A stretch of DNA of 64,000 bases, from the NCBI RefSeq assembly GCF_007679345.1, contig NZ_VEGH01000015.1, positions 1 through 64,000 of the forward strand, written 5' to 3'. The position numbers were made by a program, and so were the translations under genes. The notes under the pieces were generated by a model. That model was not told where the DNA came from, did no database searches, and saw nothing but the letters and a program-made list of their open reading frames with translations. The DNA is from Cellulosimicrobium cellulans. GTDB taxonomy: Bacteria; Actinomycetota; Actinomycetes; Actinomycetales; Cellulomonadaceae. Positions 34,248 through 43,101 of the stretch are shown here, in pieces. The first letter of the stretch is position 1. Each line of letters begins with the position of its first letter.

Positions 34248-35720
34248 CTACACCAGTCCCGCGGGCGCGGCCGCCAGCGGCGCCGACCCGGCGCCCGCCC
34301 GCGCCGGCGCGCCGAGCGCCGCCCACGCCAGCGCCAGCCCGTCGACCGCGCGCCGCAGCTCGTCCGGCTCGACCGTGAACGGGACCCGCAGCCGGTCCTC
34401 CAGCCCGCCGTCGACGCCGAACGCCGGCCCCGGCGCCACGCGCACCCCGTGCGCGAGCGCCAGCGCGCTGAGTGCGGAGGACACCGGCGCGCCCAGGTCC
34501 GCCCACAGCGCCTGACCGCCCCGCGGCACGGCGAACCGCCACGCCGGCAGCCGCTCCGCGAGCAGCCCCGCCAGCAGGTCGCGGCCGGCGCGCAGCCGGT
34601 CCCGGCGCTCGACGAGCGGCGCCTCGCCGAGCCGGAGCAGCTCGACCGCCACCAGCTGGTCCAGCACCGCCGTGCCGAGGTCGGCGCTGCGGCGCGCGAG
34701 GGCCAGCCGGGCGACCAAATCCGCGGGTCCGCGCAGCCAGCCGACCCGCAGGCCGCCCCAGTGGCTCTTGGACATCGAGCCGATCGCCACCACCCGCGGC
34801 GCGCGGCCGTCGCCGGCGAACGGCTCGGGCGGCGCTCCCTCGAGCGTGAGGTCGGTCAGCACCTCGTCGCCCGCGACCACGGTCCCGGTGCGCCGGGCGA
34901 GCGCCCGCACCCGCTCCCGTCCGGCGGCGTCGAGCGTCGCCCCGGTCGGGTTGTGGTGGTCCGGGATCAGGTAGACGAGCCGCGGGGCGACCTGCCGGAC
35001 GGTGGACTCCAGCAGGTCGAGGTCGGTCCCGCCCGCGCCCGTCGGCACCGGGACGGGCCGGGCGCCGACGGCGCGCACCGCGTCGATCGCGTGCGGGTAG
35101 GTCGGCTGCTCGACGACGACCCGGTCGCCCGGCCCCGCGTGCGCGCGCAGGAGCAGCGCGATGGCGTGCTGGGCGCCGGTCGTCACGAGCACCTGGTCGG
35201 GCGTCGTCGGCGTGCCGCGGGCGGTGTACCGGTCCGCGACCGCCTCGCGCAGCACGTCCAGGCCGAGGGGGGCGTAGCCGTGGCCGGCGTGCCGCGGCAG
35301 GGTGTCGACCGCGCGCCGGGCGGCCTCGTGCAGCTCCCGCGGCGCGGGGCAGGCGGCGATGGTCAGGTCGACGACGCCGTCGGTGGCGAGCGGGCGGTGC
35401 AGGGGGAGGGCGGCCCCGCCGCGGGACCGGTCCTCCGGCAGCGCGGTGACCGTGCCGGAGCCCTGGCGGCTCACCAGGTACCCCTCGTCGCGCAGCAGCC
35501 CGTACGCTCCGGAGGTCGTCGTGCGGGACACCCCGAGCGCGGCGGCCAGCTCGCGCTCGCCGGGCACCCGGGTGGCGAGCGGGAGGTCCCCGGCGAGGAC
35601 GGCGCGCCGCACGGCGTCGGCGAGCGCGGCGTACGCGGGGCCGGGGCGGCGCCAGCGGCCGAGCACGGCGGCCAGTCCGGTGCCGCCGATGCGACGGTCG
35701 GAGACGAGGAGCGTGGACAT
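34248..35720 (-). CDS. MocR-type regulator (GntR HTH fused to class I aminotransferase)
   Basis: A 490-residue regulator. A GntR winged helix (about 30-100: ATRVPGERELAAALGVSRTTT) is joined to a PLP-binding fold I domain. The PLP lysine is in SMSKSHWGGLRVGW and the cofactor-contacting VYLIPDHHNPTGATL is present. It is divergent from a YczE-type membrane protein, a pairing known for the MocR group. ATG 35720 is preferred to 35738, since the inverted repeat 35724-35743 would otherwise be coding. PLP or a pyridoxal-related ligand is the expected effector. Confidence 0.92.
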   Translation of the reverse strand: MSTLLVSDRRIGGTGLAAVLGRWRRPGPAYAALADAVRRAVLAGDLPLATRVPGERELAAALGVSRTTTSGAYGLLRDEGYLVSRQGSGTVTALPEDRSRGGAALPLHRPLATDGVVDLTIAACPAPRELHEAARRAVDTLPRHAGHGYAPLGLDVLREAVADRYTARGTPTTPDQVLVTTGAQHAIALLLRAHAGPGDRVVVEQPTYPHAIDAVRAVGARPVPVPTGAGGTDLDLLESTVRQVAPRLVYLIPDHHNPTGATLDAAGRERVRALARRTGTVVAGDEVLTDLTLEGAPPEPFAGDGRAPRVVAIGSMSKSHWGGLRVGWLRGPADLVARLALARRSADLGTAVLDQLVAVELLRLGEAPLVERRDRLRAGRDLLAGLLAERLPAWRFAVPRGGQALWADLGAPVSSALSALALAHGVRVAPGPAFGVDGGLEDRLRVPFTVEPDELRRAVDGLALAWAALGAPARAGAGSAPLAAAPAGLV

Positions 35721-35723
35721 GAG

Positions 35724-35743
35724 GCCACTGTTGCGCAAGTGGC
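35724..35743. promoter_or_regulatory. Candidate MocR operator
   Basis: GCCACT, eight bases (containing TTGCGCA), AGTGGC, followed by TATC. The AAGTGGCTA half resembles the AAGTGG-CTA-like sites described for PdxR-type MocR regulators. Confidence 0.55.
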
Positions 35744-35781
35744 TATCGAAGGGAAGGCCGGTCGCTGCCGATGATGGGTCC

Positions 35782-36519
35782 GTGACCGCTCAGCACGAGG
35801 CCACCGACCCGGTGGCCCACCCCGATCCCGCCCCTCCGCACCCCGCGGCCGCTCCACCGGCCGCGTCCCGCAGCGCCGCGCGCGCCCACGCCGGCCGCCG
35901 CGGCGCCCAGCTCGTCGTCGGCCTGGTCCTGTACGCCGCCTCGATCGCCCTGCTCGTCCACACCGGGCTCGGCAACATGCCGTGGGACGTGCTCAGCCAG
36001 GGCGTGGCGCGGCAGGTCGGCTGGTCGCTGGGCACCATCACGATCGTGCTGAGCGTCCTGATCCTGCTCGCCTGGTGGCCGCTGCGGCAGAGGCCGGGCA
36101 TCGGCACCGTGGCGAACGTGGTGCTGATCGGCGTCCTCATCGACCCGTTCCTCGCGCTGCTCGACCGGCTGCCCGCGCTGCCGCTCGCGGCCCGGGTCGG
36201 CATGGTGCTCGCCGGCATCGCGCTGAACGGCGTGGCCAGCGCCCTGTACATCGGCGCCCGCCTGGGTCCTGGCCCGCGGGACGGCCTGATGACCGGTCTC
36301 GTCGCGCGCACCGGCTGGCCGGTGGGCCCGGTCCGGATCGCCATCGAGGTCACCGTCGTCGCGGTCGGCTGGCTGCTCGGCGGCACCCTCGGGTTCGCGA
36401 CGCTGGCCTACGCGCTCGGGATCGGGCCGCTGATCCACTGGCTGCTCCCGCGCCTCACGGTCCCGGTGCCGCCGGCCGTGGCGGCGGCCGAGCCCGCCGC
36501 ACCGGGGGAGGGCCGCTGA
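35782..36519 (+). CDS. YczE/YyaS/YitT-family membrane protein
   Basis: A 245-residue membrane protein with five to six helices after a Pro/Ala-rich cytoplasmic N-terminus of about 45 residues. The signatures HTGLGNMPWDVLSQG and ARLGPGPRDGLMTGL identify the YczE family. Its function is unproven; pairing with a MocR regulator has led to suggestions of vitamin B6 transport. GTG 35782 lies 61 bases from the divergent regulator start. It ends at the strong hairpin 36540-36577. Confidence 0.88.
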   Translation: MTAQHEATDPVAHPDPAPPHPAAAPPAASRSAARAHAGRRGAQLVVGLVLYAASIALLVHTGLGNMPWDVLSQGVARQVGWSLGTITIVLSVLILLAWWPLRQRPGIGTVANVVLIGVLIDPFLALLDRLPALPLAARVGMVLAGIALNGVASALYIGARLGPGPRDGLMTGLVARTGWPVGPVRIAIEVTVVAVGWLLGGTLGFATLAYALGIGPLIHWLLPRLTVPVPPAVAAAEPAAPGEGR

Positions 36520-36539
36520 CCGCGGCGTCCCGCGCACGA

Positions 36540-36577
36540 CGCAGGGCCGGTCACCCCTCGGGGTGACCGGCCCTGCG
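36540..36577. terminator. Bidirectional terminator
   Basis: Perfect 18-base arms CGCAGGGCCGGTCACCCC and complement around a 2-base TC loop, between convergent genes. Confidence 0.85.
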
Positions 36578-36586
36578 CGCGTCGGG

Positions 36587-37597
36587 TCAGCGGCTGGCGG
36601 GCGAGTTCTTCGCCGTCTCCGCCGGGTCCGCGATCACGGCGTCGCCGAGGATCTCGTCGATCCGCGTCATCAGCTCGGCCGGGATCTCGACCCCGGACGC
36701 CTTGACGTTCTCGGTGACCTGCTCGGGGCGGGACGCCCCGATGATCGCCGCGGCGACGTTCTGGTTCTGCAGCACCCAGGCGACCGCGAGCTGCGCGAGC
36801 GACAGCCCGAGCTCGTCCGCGACCGGCGTCAGGTCCTGCACGCGCTGGAGCACGTTCGGCTGGTCGAGGAAGCGCTTGATGGTGTTCGCGCCGCCCTTCT
36901 CGTCCGTCGCGCGCGAGCCCTCGGGCAGCGGCTGGCCCGGCTTGTACTTGCCGGTGAGCACGCCCTGGGCCACGGGGGACCAGACGATCTGGGACACGCC
37001 CAGCTCCTCGGACGCCGGGACGACCTCGGGCTCGATGACCCGCCAGAGCGCGGAGTACTGCGGCTGGTTCGAGACCAGCTGGAAGCCCAGGTCCTTCGCC
37101 AGCGCGTGGCCGGCGCGGATCTGGTCCGCGGTCCACTCGGAGACGCCGATGTACAGCGCCTTGCCGGAGCGCACGACGTCCGCGAACGCCTGCATCGTCT
37201 CCTCGAGCGGCGTCGCGTGGTCGTAGCGGTGCGCCTGGTACAGGTCGACGTAGTCGGTCTGGAGGCGCTGCAGGGAGCCGTCGATCGACTCCATGATGTG
37301 CTTGCGGGACAGGCCGGTGTCGTTCGGGCCCTTGGGGCCGGTCGGCCAGTAGACCTTCGTGAAGATCTCCAGCGACTGCCGGCGCTCGCCCTTGAGGGCC
37401 TCGCCGAGCACCTCCTCGGCGACCGTGTTCGCGTAGACGTCCGCGGTGTCGAAGGAGCTGATGCCGGCGTCGAGCGCGGCGCGGACGCATGCCGTCGCGG
37501 CGTCGTTCTCGACCTGCGAGCCGTGCGTCAGCCAGTTGCCGTAGGTGATCTCGGAGATCTTGAGGCCGGAGCGGCCCAGGTGGCGGTAGTTGACCAT
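36587..37597 (-). CDS. Aldo/keto reductase
   Basis: A 336-residue NADPH-dependent reductase of the potassium-channel-beta/YghZ type. The tetrad is visible: Asp and Tyr in SSFDTADVYANT, Lys in IFTKVYWP, His in YQAHRYDHATP. The cofactor segment AAAIIGASRPEQVTENV is near the C-terminus. Substrate is unknown. The ATG lies six bases after TAGGGT, a leaderless start. It is a single-gene unit. Confidence 0.93.
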   Translation of the reverse strand: MVNYRHLGRSGLKISEITYGNWLTHGSQVENDAATACVRAALDAGISSFDTADVYANTVAEEVLGEALKGERRQSLEIFTKVYWPTGPKGPNDTGLSRKHIMESIDGSLQRLQTDYVDLYQAHRYDHATPLEETMQAFADVVRSGKALYIGVSEWTADQIRAGHALAKDLGFQLVSNQPQYSALWRVIEPEVVPASEELGVSQIVWSPVAQGVLTGKYKPGQPLPEGSRATDEKGGANTIKRFLDQPNVLQRVQDLTPVADELGLSLAQLAVAWVLQNQNVAAAIIGASRPEQVTENVKASGVEIPAELMTRIDEILGDAVIADPAETAKNSPASR

Positions 37598-37603
37598 GCC
37601 ACC

Positions 37604-37609
37604 ACCCTA
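37604..37609 (-). promoter_or_regulatory. Leaderless -10 box of the aldo/keto reductase
   Basis: TAGGGT on the minus strand, six bases before the ATG. Confidence 0.6.
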
Positions 37610-37630
37610 GGACGGTCTAGGAGCGCCGGC

Positions 37631-38239
37631 TCACTCGGGGTAGTCGCCGTGCTTGACCTGCGGCTTCGGCAGGCGGGCGCGGCGGATCTGGAACACCCGG
37701 GTGACGGCGTACATCATCAGGCCGCGCTGCTGGGCGGCGTCGCCGAACTTCGCGGCGAGCCGCTTGCGCAGCTTGCGCCACATGATGAACACGTCGACGA
37801 CCATGCCGATGATGAACAGGTAGAGCACGACCAGGCCCAGGAACGCGAGCTCCGGGCTGACCGAGGTCAGCAGCATGTTGAGCAGCAGCATGACGATGGC
37901 GACCGGCAGGAACAGCTCGCCGAGGCTCCACCGGGCGTCGACGTACTGCCGGATGTACCGGCGCACCGGGCCCTTGTCCTTCGCGGGCATGTACCGCTCG
38001 TCGCCGGTCTGCATGGCGGCGTACTGCTTGTCGCGCTCGGCCCGCTGCGCGGCGCGCGCGTCCTTGGCCGCGGCCTTGCGGTCCTGGGGCACGAGCGGCC
38101 GGCGGTTGGCGGCCTCGGCCGTCTTCCGCTTGGGGGTGGGGCGGCCCTTCCCGACCTCGATCAGGCCCGGGGTCTCCTCGACGAGACCCGGGGTGGCCTG
38201 CTCCGCGGGGGAGGTGCTGTCCTTGCTGCGTCCGAACAC
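37631..38239 (-). CDS. DUF3043 membrane protein
   Basis: A 202-residue actinobacterial protein. A highly charged cytoplasmic N-terminus (KGRPTPKRKTAEAANRRPL, then DRKAAAKDARAAQRAERDK) is followed by two helices (about 108-150) and a basic C-terminus (FIMWRKLRKRLAAKFGD). Function is unknown; it belongs to the conserved nadA/erpA/cta neighbourhood. GTG 38239 follows TACCCT-GGAGGG, so initiation could be leaderless or use the GGAGGG. Confidence 0.9.
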   Translation of the reverse strand: MFGRSKDSTSPAEQATPGLVEETPGLIEVGKGRPTPKRKTAEAANRRPLVPQDRKAAAKDARAAQRAERDKQYAAMQTGDERYMPAKDKGPVRRYIRQYVDARWSLGELFLPVAIVMLLLNMLLTSVSPELAFLGLVVLYLFIIGMVVDVFIMWRKLRKRLAAKFGDAAQQRGLMMYAVTRVFQIRRARLPKPQVKHGDYPE

Positions 38240-38245
38240 CCCTCC

Positions 38246-38263
38246 AGGGTAGTCGAGTAGCGT
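38246..38263. promoter_or_regulatory. Divergent leaderless promoters of DUF3043 and the M20 peptidase
   Basis: TACCCT (minus, 38246-38251) is six bases from GTG 38239. TAGCGT (plus, 38258-38263) is eight bases from GTG 38272. The two starts are only 33 bases apart. Confidence 0.55.
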
Positions 38264-38271
38264 GGCGATCC

Positions 38272-39672
38272 GTGACAGAGCCCACCGCCACCCACGCGTC
38301 CCCCACGCCCGCCGACCCCGAGGCCGTCGCCGACCTGCGGGCCCGCGTCGCCGCCGCCTTCCCGGGCGTGCGCGCCGACCTCGAGGCCCTCGTCCGCGTG
38401 CCGAGCGTCTCGAACGCGGACTTCGACCAGGCGCACGTCGCCGCCAGCGCGGAGCACGTCGCCCGCCTGCTGGGCGAGGCCGGCCTGCCGGAGGTGCAGA
38501 TCCTCTCGGTCGAGCGGCCCGACGGCACGCCCGGCGCCCCGGCGGTCGTCGCCCGGCGCCCCGCCCCGGCCGGCGCGCCGACCGTGCTGCTGTACGCCCA
38601 CCACGACGTGCAGCCCCCGGGTGCCCGCGAGGACTGGGACACCGAGCCGTTCGAGCCCACCGAGCGCGACGGCCGGCTGTTCGGCCGCGGTGCCGCGGAC
38701 GACAAGGCCGGCGTGGTGGCGCACCTCGGCGCGCTGCGCGTGCTCGGCGACGAGCTGGGCGTGGGCGTCACGGTGTTCGTCGAGGGCGAGGAGGAGGTCG
38801 GTTCCCCGTCCTTCACCCGGTTCCTGCACACGTACTCCGACCTGCTGCGCGCGGACGTCATCGTGGTCGCCGACTCGTCGAACTGGAAGGTGGGCGTCCC
38901 CGGCCTCACCACGTCCCTGCGTGGCCTCGTGGACCTCGAGGTCGAGGTGGCCGTGCTCGACCACGCGGTGCACTCCGGCATGTTCGGCGGCCCGGTGCTC
39001 GACGCCGTGACGCTGCTGTCCCGGCTGATCGCCACGCTGCACGACGACGCGGGTGACGTCGCCGTCGAGGGCCTGGTCACCGCCGCGGACCCGACCGTCG
39101 ACTACGACGAGGCCGCGTTCCGCGCCGACGCGAGCGTGCTCGACGGCGTGACCCTCGCCGGCACCGGCCCGCTCACCGCGCGGCTGTGGACCCGCCCGAC
39201 GATCGCCGTGATCGGTCTGGACGCCCCGCGCGTCGCCACGGCGTCGAACACCATCGCGCCCAAGGCCACCGCCAAGCTCTCGATGCGCATCGCGCCCGGG
39301 CAGGACCCGGCCGCCGCGCTCGCCGCGCTGCGCGCGCACCTCGAGGGCCACGCGCCGTTCGGCGCCCGCGTGACCGTCCGGGACGGCGAGCTCGGCAAGC
39401 CGTTCCAGGCGCCGGCCGACTCGGCCGCGATGCAGGCCGCGCGCGCCGCGTTCGCCGACGCGTGGGGGACCGACCCGGTCGACATCGGCATCGGCGGGTC
39501 GATCCCGTTCATCGCCGACCTGCTCGAGGTGTACCCGGACGCGGCGATCCTGGTGACCGGCGTCGAGGACCCGGACTCGCGCGCCCACGGGGCCAACGAG
39601 TCGGTGCACCTGGGCGAGCTGGAGCGCGTGGTGCTGGCCGAGGCCCTGCTGCTGGCGCGGCTGGCGGTCTGA
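38272..39672 (+). CDS. M20-family dipeptidase
   Basis: A 466-residue metallopeptidase. Zinc-site motifs are in order: YAHHDVQPPG, GRGAADDKAGVVAHL, EGEEEVGSPSF and the lid-domain HSGMFGGPVLDA; the last ligand is the His in SRAHGANESVHL. It hydrolyses dipeptides or N-acyl amino acids in the cytoplasm. GTG 38272 is a leaderless start. It converges on the DJ-1 gene with a long hairpin between. Confidence 0.93.
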   Translation: MTEPTATHASPTPADPEAVADLRARVAAAFPGVRADLEALVRVPSVSNADFDQAHVAASAEHVARLLGEAGLPEVQILSVERPDGTPGAPAVVARRPAPAGAPTVLLYAHHDVQPPGAREDWDTEPFEPTERDGRLFGRGAADDKAGVVAHLGALRVLGDELGVGVTVFVEGEEEVGSPSFTRFLHTYSDLLRADVIVVADSSNWKVGVPGLTTSLRGLVDLEVEVAVLDHAVHSGMFGGPVLDAVTLLSRLIATLHDDAGDVAVEGLVTAADPTVDYDEAAFRADASVLDGVTLAGTGPLTARLWTRPTIAVIGLDAPRVATASNTIAPKATAKLSMRIAPGQDPAAALAALRAHLEGHAPFGARVTVRDGELGKPFQAPADSAAMQAARAAFADAWGTDPVDIGIGGSIPFIADLLEVYPDAAILVTGVEDPDSRAHGANESVHLGELERVVLAEALLLARLAV

Positions 39673-39691
39673 CCCGCCGGTCCACCGGTCG

Positions 39692-39744
39692 AGTGGAAGG
39701 TCCGGCCCGACACGCCCCGGGCGTGTCGGGCCAGACCTTCCACT
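39692..39744. terminator. Long bidirectional terminator hairpin
   Basis: Arms of 26 bases, 39692-39717 and 39719-39744 (starting AGTGGAAGGTC and ending GACCTTCCACT), with one mismatch and a single unpaired centre base, between convergent genes. Confidence 0.75.
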
Positions 39745-39760
39745 GTCGGGCGGGTCGGCG

Positions 39761-40360
39761 TCAGACCGGCGGGGCGGGGTCGTACTGGATGCCCCGGCGC
39801 ACCGCGCGGGCCGCATCCGGCGACTCCAGCCGCGCCACCAGGTGCAGCGCCATGTCGATCCCGGCCGACACGCCCGCGCTCGTCACGACGTCGCCGTCGT
39901 CCACGAACCGCGCCTCGGTGTCGACCAGCACGCTCGGGTCGAGCGCGACCAGCTCGTCGACCGCGGCCCAGTGCGTCGTCGCCGGCCGCCCGGCCAGCAG
40001 CCCCGCCGCGGCGTAGACCAGCGCCCCGGTGCACACGGACGTCATCAGCGCGGTCTCCCGGCGCGCGTCCCGCACCCACGCGAGGTGCTCCGGGTCGCGG
40101 GCCAGCGCGCGGGTGCCGCGGCCCCCGGGGTGCACCAGGACGTGCAGCGGGCCGACGTCGTCGCGCGACGCGTCCGGCACCAGCCGCAGCCCCTTGGCGC
40201 ACCGCACGCCCGACCCGTCGGCCGAGAACGTCACGACCTCGGGGTGCAGCGCGGAGTGCGCCGCCCAGGAGGACAGCACGTCGAACGGCCCGACGACGTC
40301 GAGCTCCTCGGCGTCGTCGAACACGACGATCCCGACCCGCAGCGAGCTCCCGGTGCCCAC
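39761..40360 (-). CDS. DJ-1/PfpI-family protein (isonitrile-hydratase-like)
   Basis: A 199-residue class I glutaminase-like protein. The nucleophile elbow is SVCTGALVYAAAGLLAG with the reactive Cys; the N-terminal IVVFDDAEELDVVGPFDVL contains the conserved acidic residue, and SAGVSAGIDMALHLV closes the fold. Best match is the InhA/isonitrile hydratase or transcription-regulator-like DJ-1 branch, without an AraC HTH domain. It ends just before the terminator region. Confidence 0.88.
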   Translation of the reverse strand: MGTGSSLRVGIVVFDDAEELDVVGPFDVLSSWAAHSALHPEVVTFSADGSGVRCAKGLRLVPDASRDDVGPLHVLVHPGGRGTRALARDPEHLAWVRDARRETALMTSVCTGALVYAAAGLLAGRPATTHWAAVDELVALDPSVLVDTEARFVDDGDVVTSAGVSAGIDMALHLVARLESPDAARAVRRGIQYDPAPPV

Positions 40361-40400
40361 GGACGTCCCCTTCCGACGGCTGCGCCAGGCCCCCAGGGTG

Positions 40401-41615
40401 TCAGTACCCCGGCAGCGCCAGCATCTGGTCGAGCGCGACCCGCGCCCAGTGCGCGTCGTCGGCGTCGACGACGATCCGGTTCGGCACCCGCCCGGCCGCG
40501 AGCGACTCCATCGCCCACACCAGGTGCGGCAGGTCGATGCGGTTCATGGTCGAGCAGAAGCACACCGTCGAGTCGAGGTACGAGATCCGCTTGTCGGGGT
40601 GCGCCTTCGCCAGCCGGCGGACCAGGTTGAGCTCGGTCCCGATCGCCCAGGCCGACCCCGCCGGGGCCGCGTCGAGGGCCTTGATGATGTACTCCGTCGA
40701 CCCGACGAGGTCGGCGCCCGTGACGACCTCGTGCTTGCACTCGGGGTGCACCAGCACGGTGACGTCGGGGACCGCGGCGCGGACGTCGACGAGGTTCTGC
40801 GCGCTGAACCGGCCGTGCACCGAGCAGTGCCCGCGCCACAGGATCATCCGCGCGTCGCGCAGCTCGGCGACGGTGAGGCCGCCGTTCGGCTTCCGGGGGT
40901 CGAACACCACGCACTGCTCCAGCGGGATGCCGAGCTCCAGCACCGCGGTGTTCCGGCCGAGGTGCTGGTCCGGCATGAACAGCACCTTGCCGGTGCCGTC
41001 GACGCCGCCGACCCGGTCGAACGCCCAGCGCAGCGCGACGTGCGCGTTGGAGGAGGTGCAGACGGTGCCGCCGTGCCGGCCGGTGAACGCCTTGATGGCC
41101 GCCGTCGAGTTCATGTACGTGACGGGCACGGTGTCCTCGGCGACGCCCGCCTCCACCAGCACGTCCCAGGCGTCCTCGACCTGGTCGATCGCGGCCATGT
41201 CGGCCATCGAGCAGCCGGCGGCCATGTCGGGCAGCACGACCTGCTGGCGGTCGGACGTGAGGATGTCCGCCGACTCGGCCATGAAGTGCACGCCGCAGAA
41301 CAGGATGAACTCGGCCTCGGGGCGCGCCGCCGCCTCGCGGGCCAGCTTGAAGGAGTCGCCGGTGACGTCGGCGAAGTCGATGACCTCGTCGCGCTGGTAG
41401 TGGTGGCCCAGCACGAAGGCGCGGTCCCCGAGGGCGGCCCGCGCCGCACGGGCGCGCTCGACCAGGTCGGGGTCGGAGGCCGCGGGCAGGGCGCCGGCGC
41501 ACTCGACGCCGCGCTCGGACGCCAGGTCGCGGCCCTGACCGAGGAGCAGCAGCGCGGAGGACGCGGGCTCGGCGAACGTGGTCCCGGGGGCGAGGAGAGT
41601 CACGCGCAGGATCAT
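40401..41615 (-). CDS. nadA: Quinolinate synthase
   Basis: A 404-residue [4Fe-4S] enzyme that condenses iminoaspartate with dihydroxyacetone phosphate in NAD synthesis. Cluster cysteines lie in DMAAGCSMADMA, WRGHCSVHGRF and TVCFCSTMNR. GHHYQRDEVIDFADVTGDS is the N-terminal signature. No nadB or nadC is adjacent. The given start is ATG 41615; GTG 41603 (VTLLAPG), seven bases after a GATGAT box, is an equally possible leaderless start. Divergent from glycerate kinase. Confidence 0.95.
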   Translation of the reverse strand: MILRVTLLAPGTTFAEPASSALLLLGQGRDLASERGVECAGALPAASDPDLVERARAARAALGDRAFVLGHHYQRDEVIDFADVTGDSFKLAREAAARPEAEFILFCGVHFMAESADILTSDRQQVVLPDMAAGCSMADMAAIDQVEDAWDVLVEAGVAEDTVPVTYMNSTAAIKAFTGRHGGTVCTSSNAHVALRWAFDRVGGVDGTGKVLFMPDQHLGRNTAVLELGIPLEQCVVFDPRKPNGGLTVAELRDARMILWRGHCSVHGRFSAQNLVDVRAAVPDVTVLVHPECKHEVVTGADLVGSTEYIIKALDAAPAGSAWAIGTELNLVRRLAKAHPDKRISYLDSTVCFCSTMNRIDLPHLVWAMESLAAGRVPNRIVVDADDAHWARVALDQMLALPGY

Positions 41616-41704
41616 CCCACAGCGGTCCGGGGCGCTGACCAGGACCGCGGCCGGGGCGCGCCGGGCCGGGCGGGGCGCCCGGCCCGGCGTGCGAGGATCG
41701 CGCC

Positions 41705-43042
41705 GTGCACGTCCTCGTCGCCCCCGGCCGGTTCGACGCGCGCCCGGGCGACGGCCCCGGGGTCGCCGCCTCCGCGGTGCAGGGGGTGGCCGGACCGTCG
41801 GTCGCCGCCGGGTCCGACCCGTGGCCGGCGCTCACCGCCCCGGAGGCGGTCGCGGCGCTCACCGCCGGCTGGCTCGAGGCGGCGCCCGGCGACACCCTCG
41901 TGCCGCTGCCGCTGTCCGACGGCGGCGCCGGTCTGGTCGAGGCGGTGCACGCGGCGCGCGGCGGGGACCTGCTGTCCGTCACCACGACCGACGCGCACGG
42001 CGCCGTGGTCCCCGGGACCGTCCTGGTCGTGACGGAGGCGGGCGGCGGGAGGACCGCGTACGTCGACGGCGCGCTGGCGCTCGGCGCGGCCGACCCGGAC
42101 GCGCTGCCCGCGACCGCGACGACCTCCGCCGGGCTGGGCACGCTGCTCGCGGCCGCCCTCGACACCGGGGCGGGGCGCGTCGTGGTCGGGCTGGGCGGCC
42201 GGCGGACCGTCGCGCACGACGCCGGGGCCGGGCTGCTGGCGGCGCTCGGCGCGGCACCGGGCGCCGCGGCGCGCGGGCTCGACGGGGCGGCGGGGCTGTC
42301 CGTGGCGGACCTCGGGGAGCTCGGCGCGCTGCGCACGGCGCTGCGCGGCCGGGACCTCGTGGCGCTGCACGCGCACGACCTGCCGCTGCTCGGGCTCGGC
42401 GGGGTGTCCGCCGACCTGGCCGAGGCCGGCCGGGCGGACGCCGCGACCGCGCAGGAGGCGGAGCGGGCGGTCGCGGGCTTCGTGCGGGCGGCGGGGGACG
42501 CCGCGGCCCGCGCGGGCGACGGCGGGCGGCGGGACCTGCTCGCGGGGGGCGCCGGTGCCGGGCCGGGTGCGGCGGGACCGGGCGGCACCGGGGGCGGGGC
42601 GCCGGGCGGCGCGGCGGCGCGGGCCCCGGGCTCGCGTGCGGCCCTGGCTCCGGGCTCCGGCGCGGGCGGGGGCGCGGCGTTCGCGCTCGGGCTGCTCGGC
42701 GCGCGGCTGGTCGACGGGGCCTCCTGGGTCGCCGACGCCGTGGACCTGGGTCGTCGCGCGGCCGAGGTGGACCTCGTGCTCACCGGGACCGCCGTCCTCG
42801 ACGGGACGGCGCTCGAGCACGGCGTCGTCGGGGCCGTGGCGCGCGCGGCCCTGCCCCTGGGCGTGCCGGCGGTCGCCGTCGCCGCGTACCTGCGCACCGG
42901 CCGGCGCGACTGGGGCGCGGCGGGGCTGGCCGCGGGGTTCGGTGTCGTCGAGCAGCCGGCCGACGAGGACGCCTGGCGCCGCGACCCCGGCGCCGCCCTG
43001 CGCGCGCGCCTGCCGCGGATCGCCCGCACCTGGTCCCGCTGA
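41705..43042 (+). CDS. Glycerate kinase (type 1 / GarK-GlxK fold)
   Basis: A 445-residue protein. LVPLPLSDGGAGLVEAV near residue 75-90 and the C-terminal DLVLTGTAVLDGTALEHGVV match the glycerate 2-kinase family, but here the usual TGEGRLD is TGTAVLDG. A Gly/Ala/Pro-rich insertion of about 45 residues (about 280-325) makes it longer than the roughly 380-residue norm. The insertion could be a linker loop. GTG 41705 starts at the first beta strand. Function as glycerate kinase is likely but the altered motif leaves doubt. Confidence 0.75.
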   Translation: MHVLVAPGRFDARPGDGPGVAASAVQGVAGPSVAAGSDPWPALTAPEAVAALTAGWLEAAPGDTLVPLPLSDGGAGLVEAVHAARGGDLLSVTTTDAHGAVVPGTVLVVTEAGGGRTAYVDGALALGAADPDALPATATTSAGLGTLLAAALDTGAGRVVVGLGGRRTVAHDAGAGLLAALGAAPGAAARGLDGAAGLSVADLGELGALRTALRGRDLVALHAHDLPLLGLGGVSADLAEAGRADAATAQEAERAVAGFVRAAGDAAARAGDGGRRDLLAGGAGAGPGAAGPGGTGGGAPGGAAARAPGSRAALAPGSGAGGGAAFALGLLGARLVDGASWVADAVDLGRRAAEVDLVLTGTAVLDGTALEHGVVGAVARAALPLGVPAVAVAAYLRTGRRDWGAAGLAAGFGVVEQPADEDAWRRDPGAALRARLPRIARTWSR

Positions 43043-43101
43043 CCCGGTGCCCGCGCGCCCGAGGGCTGACCTGCCCCAGGGCGCGCGACCGACCCCGCCC
43101 G

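Noticed and set aside
30331..34542. A 1403-codon minus-strand frame
   Set aside because: It is antisense to pyrD and in the wrong frame for pepA, with no recognisable domains.
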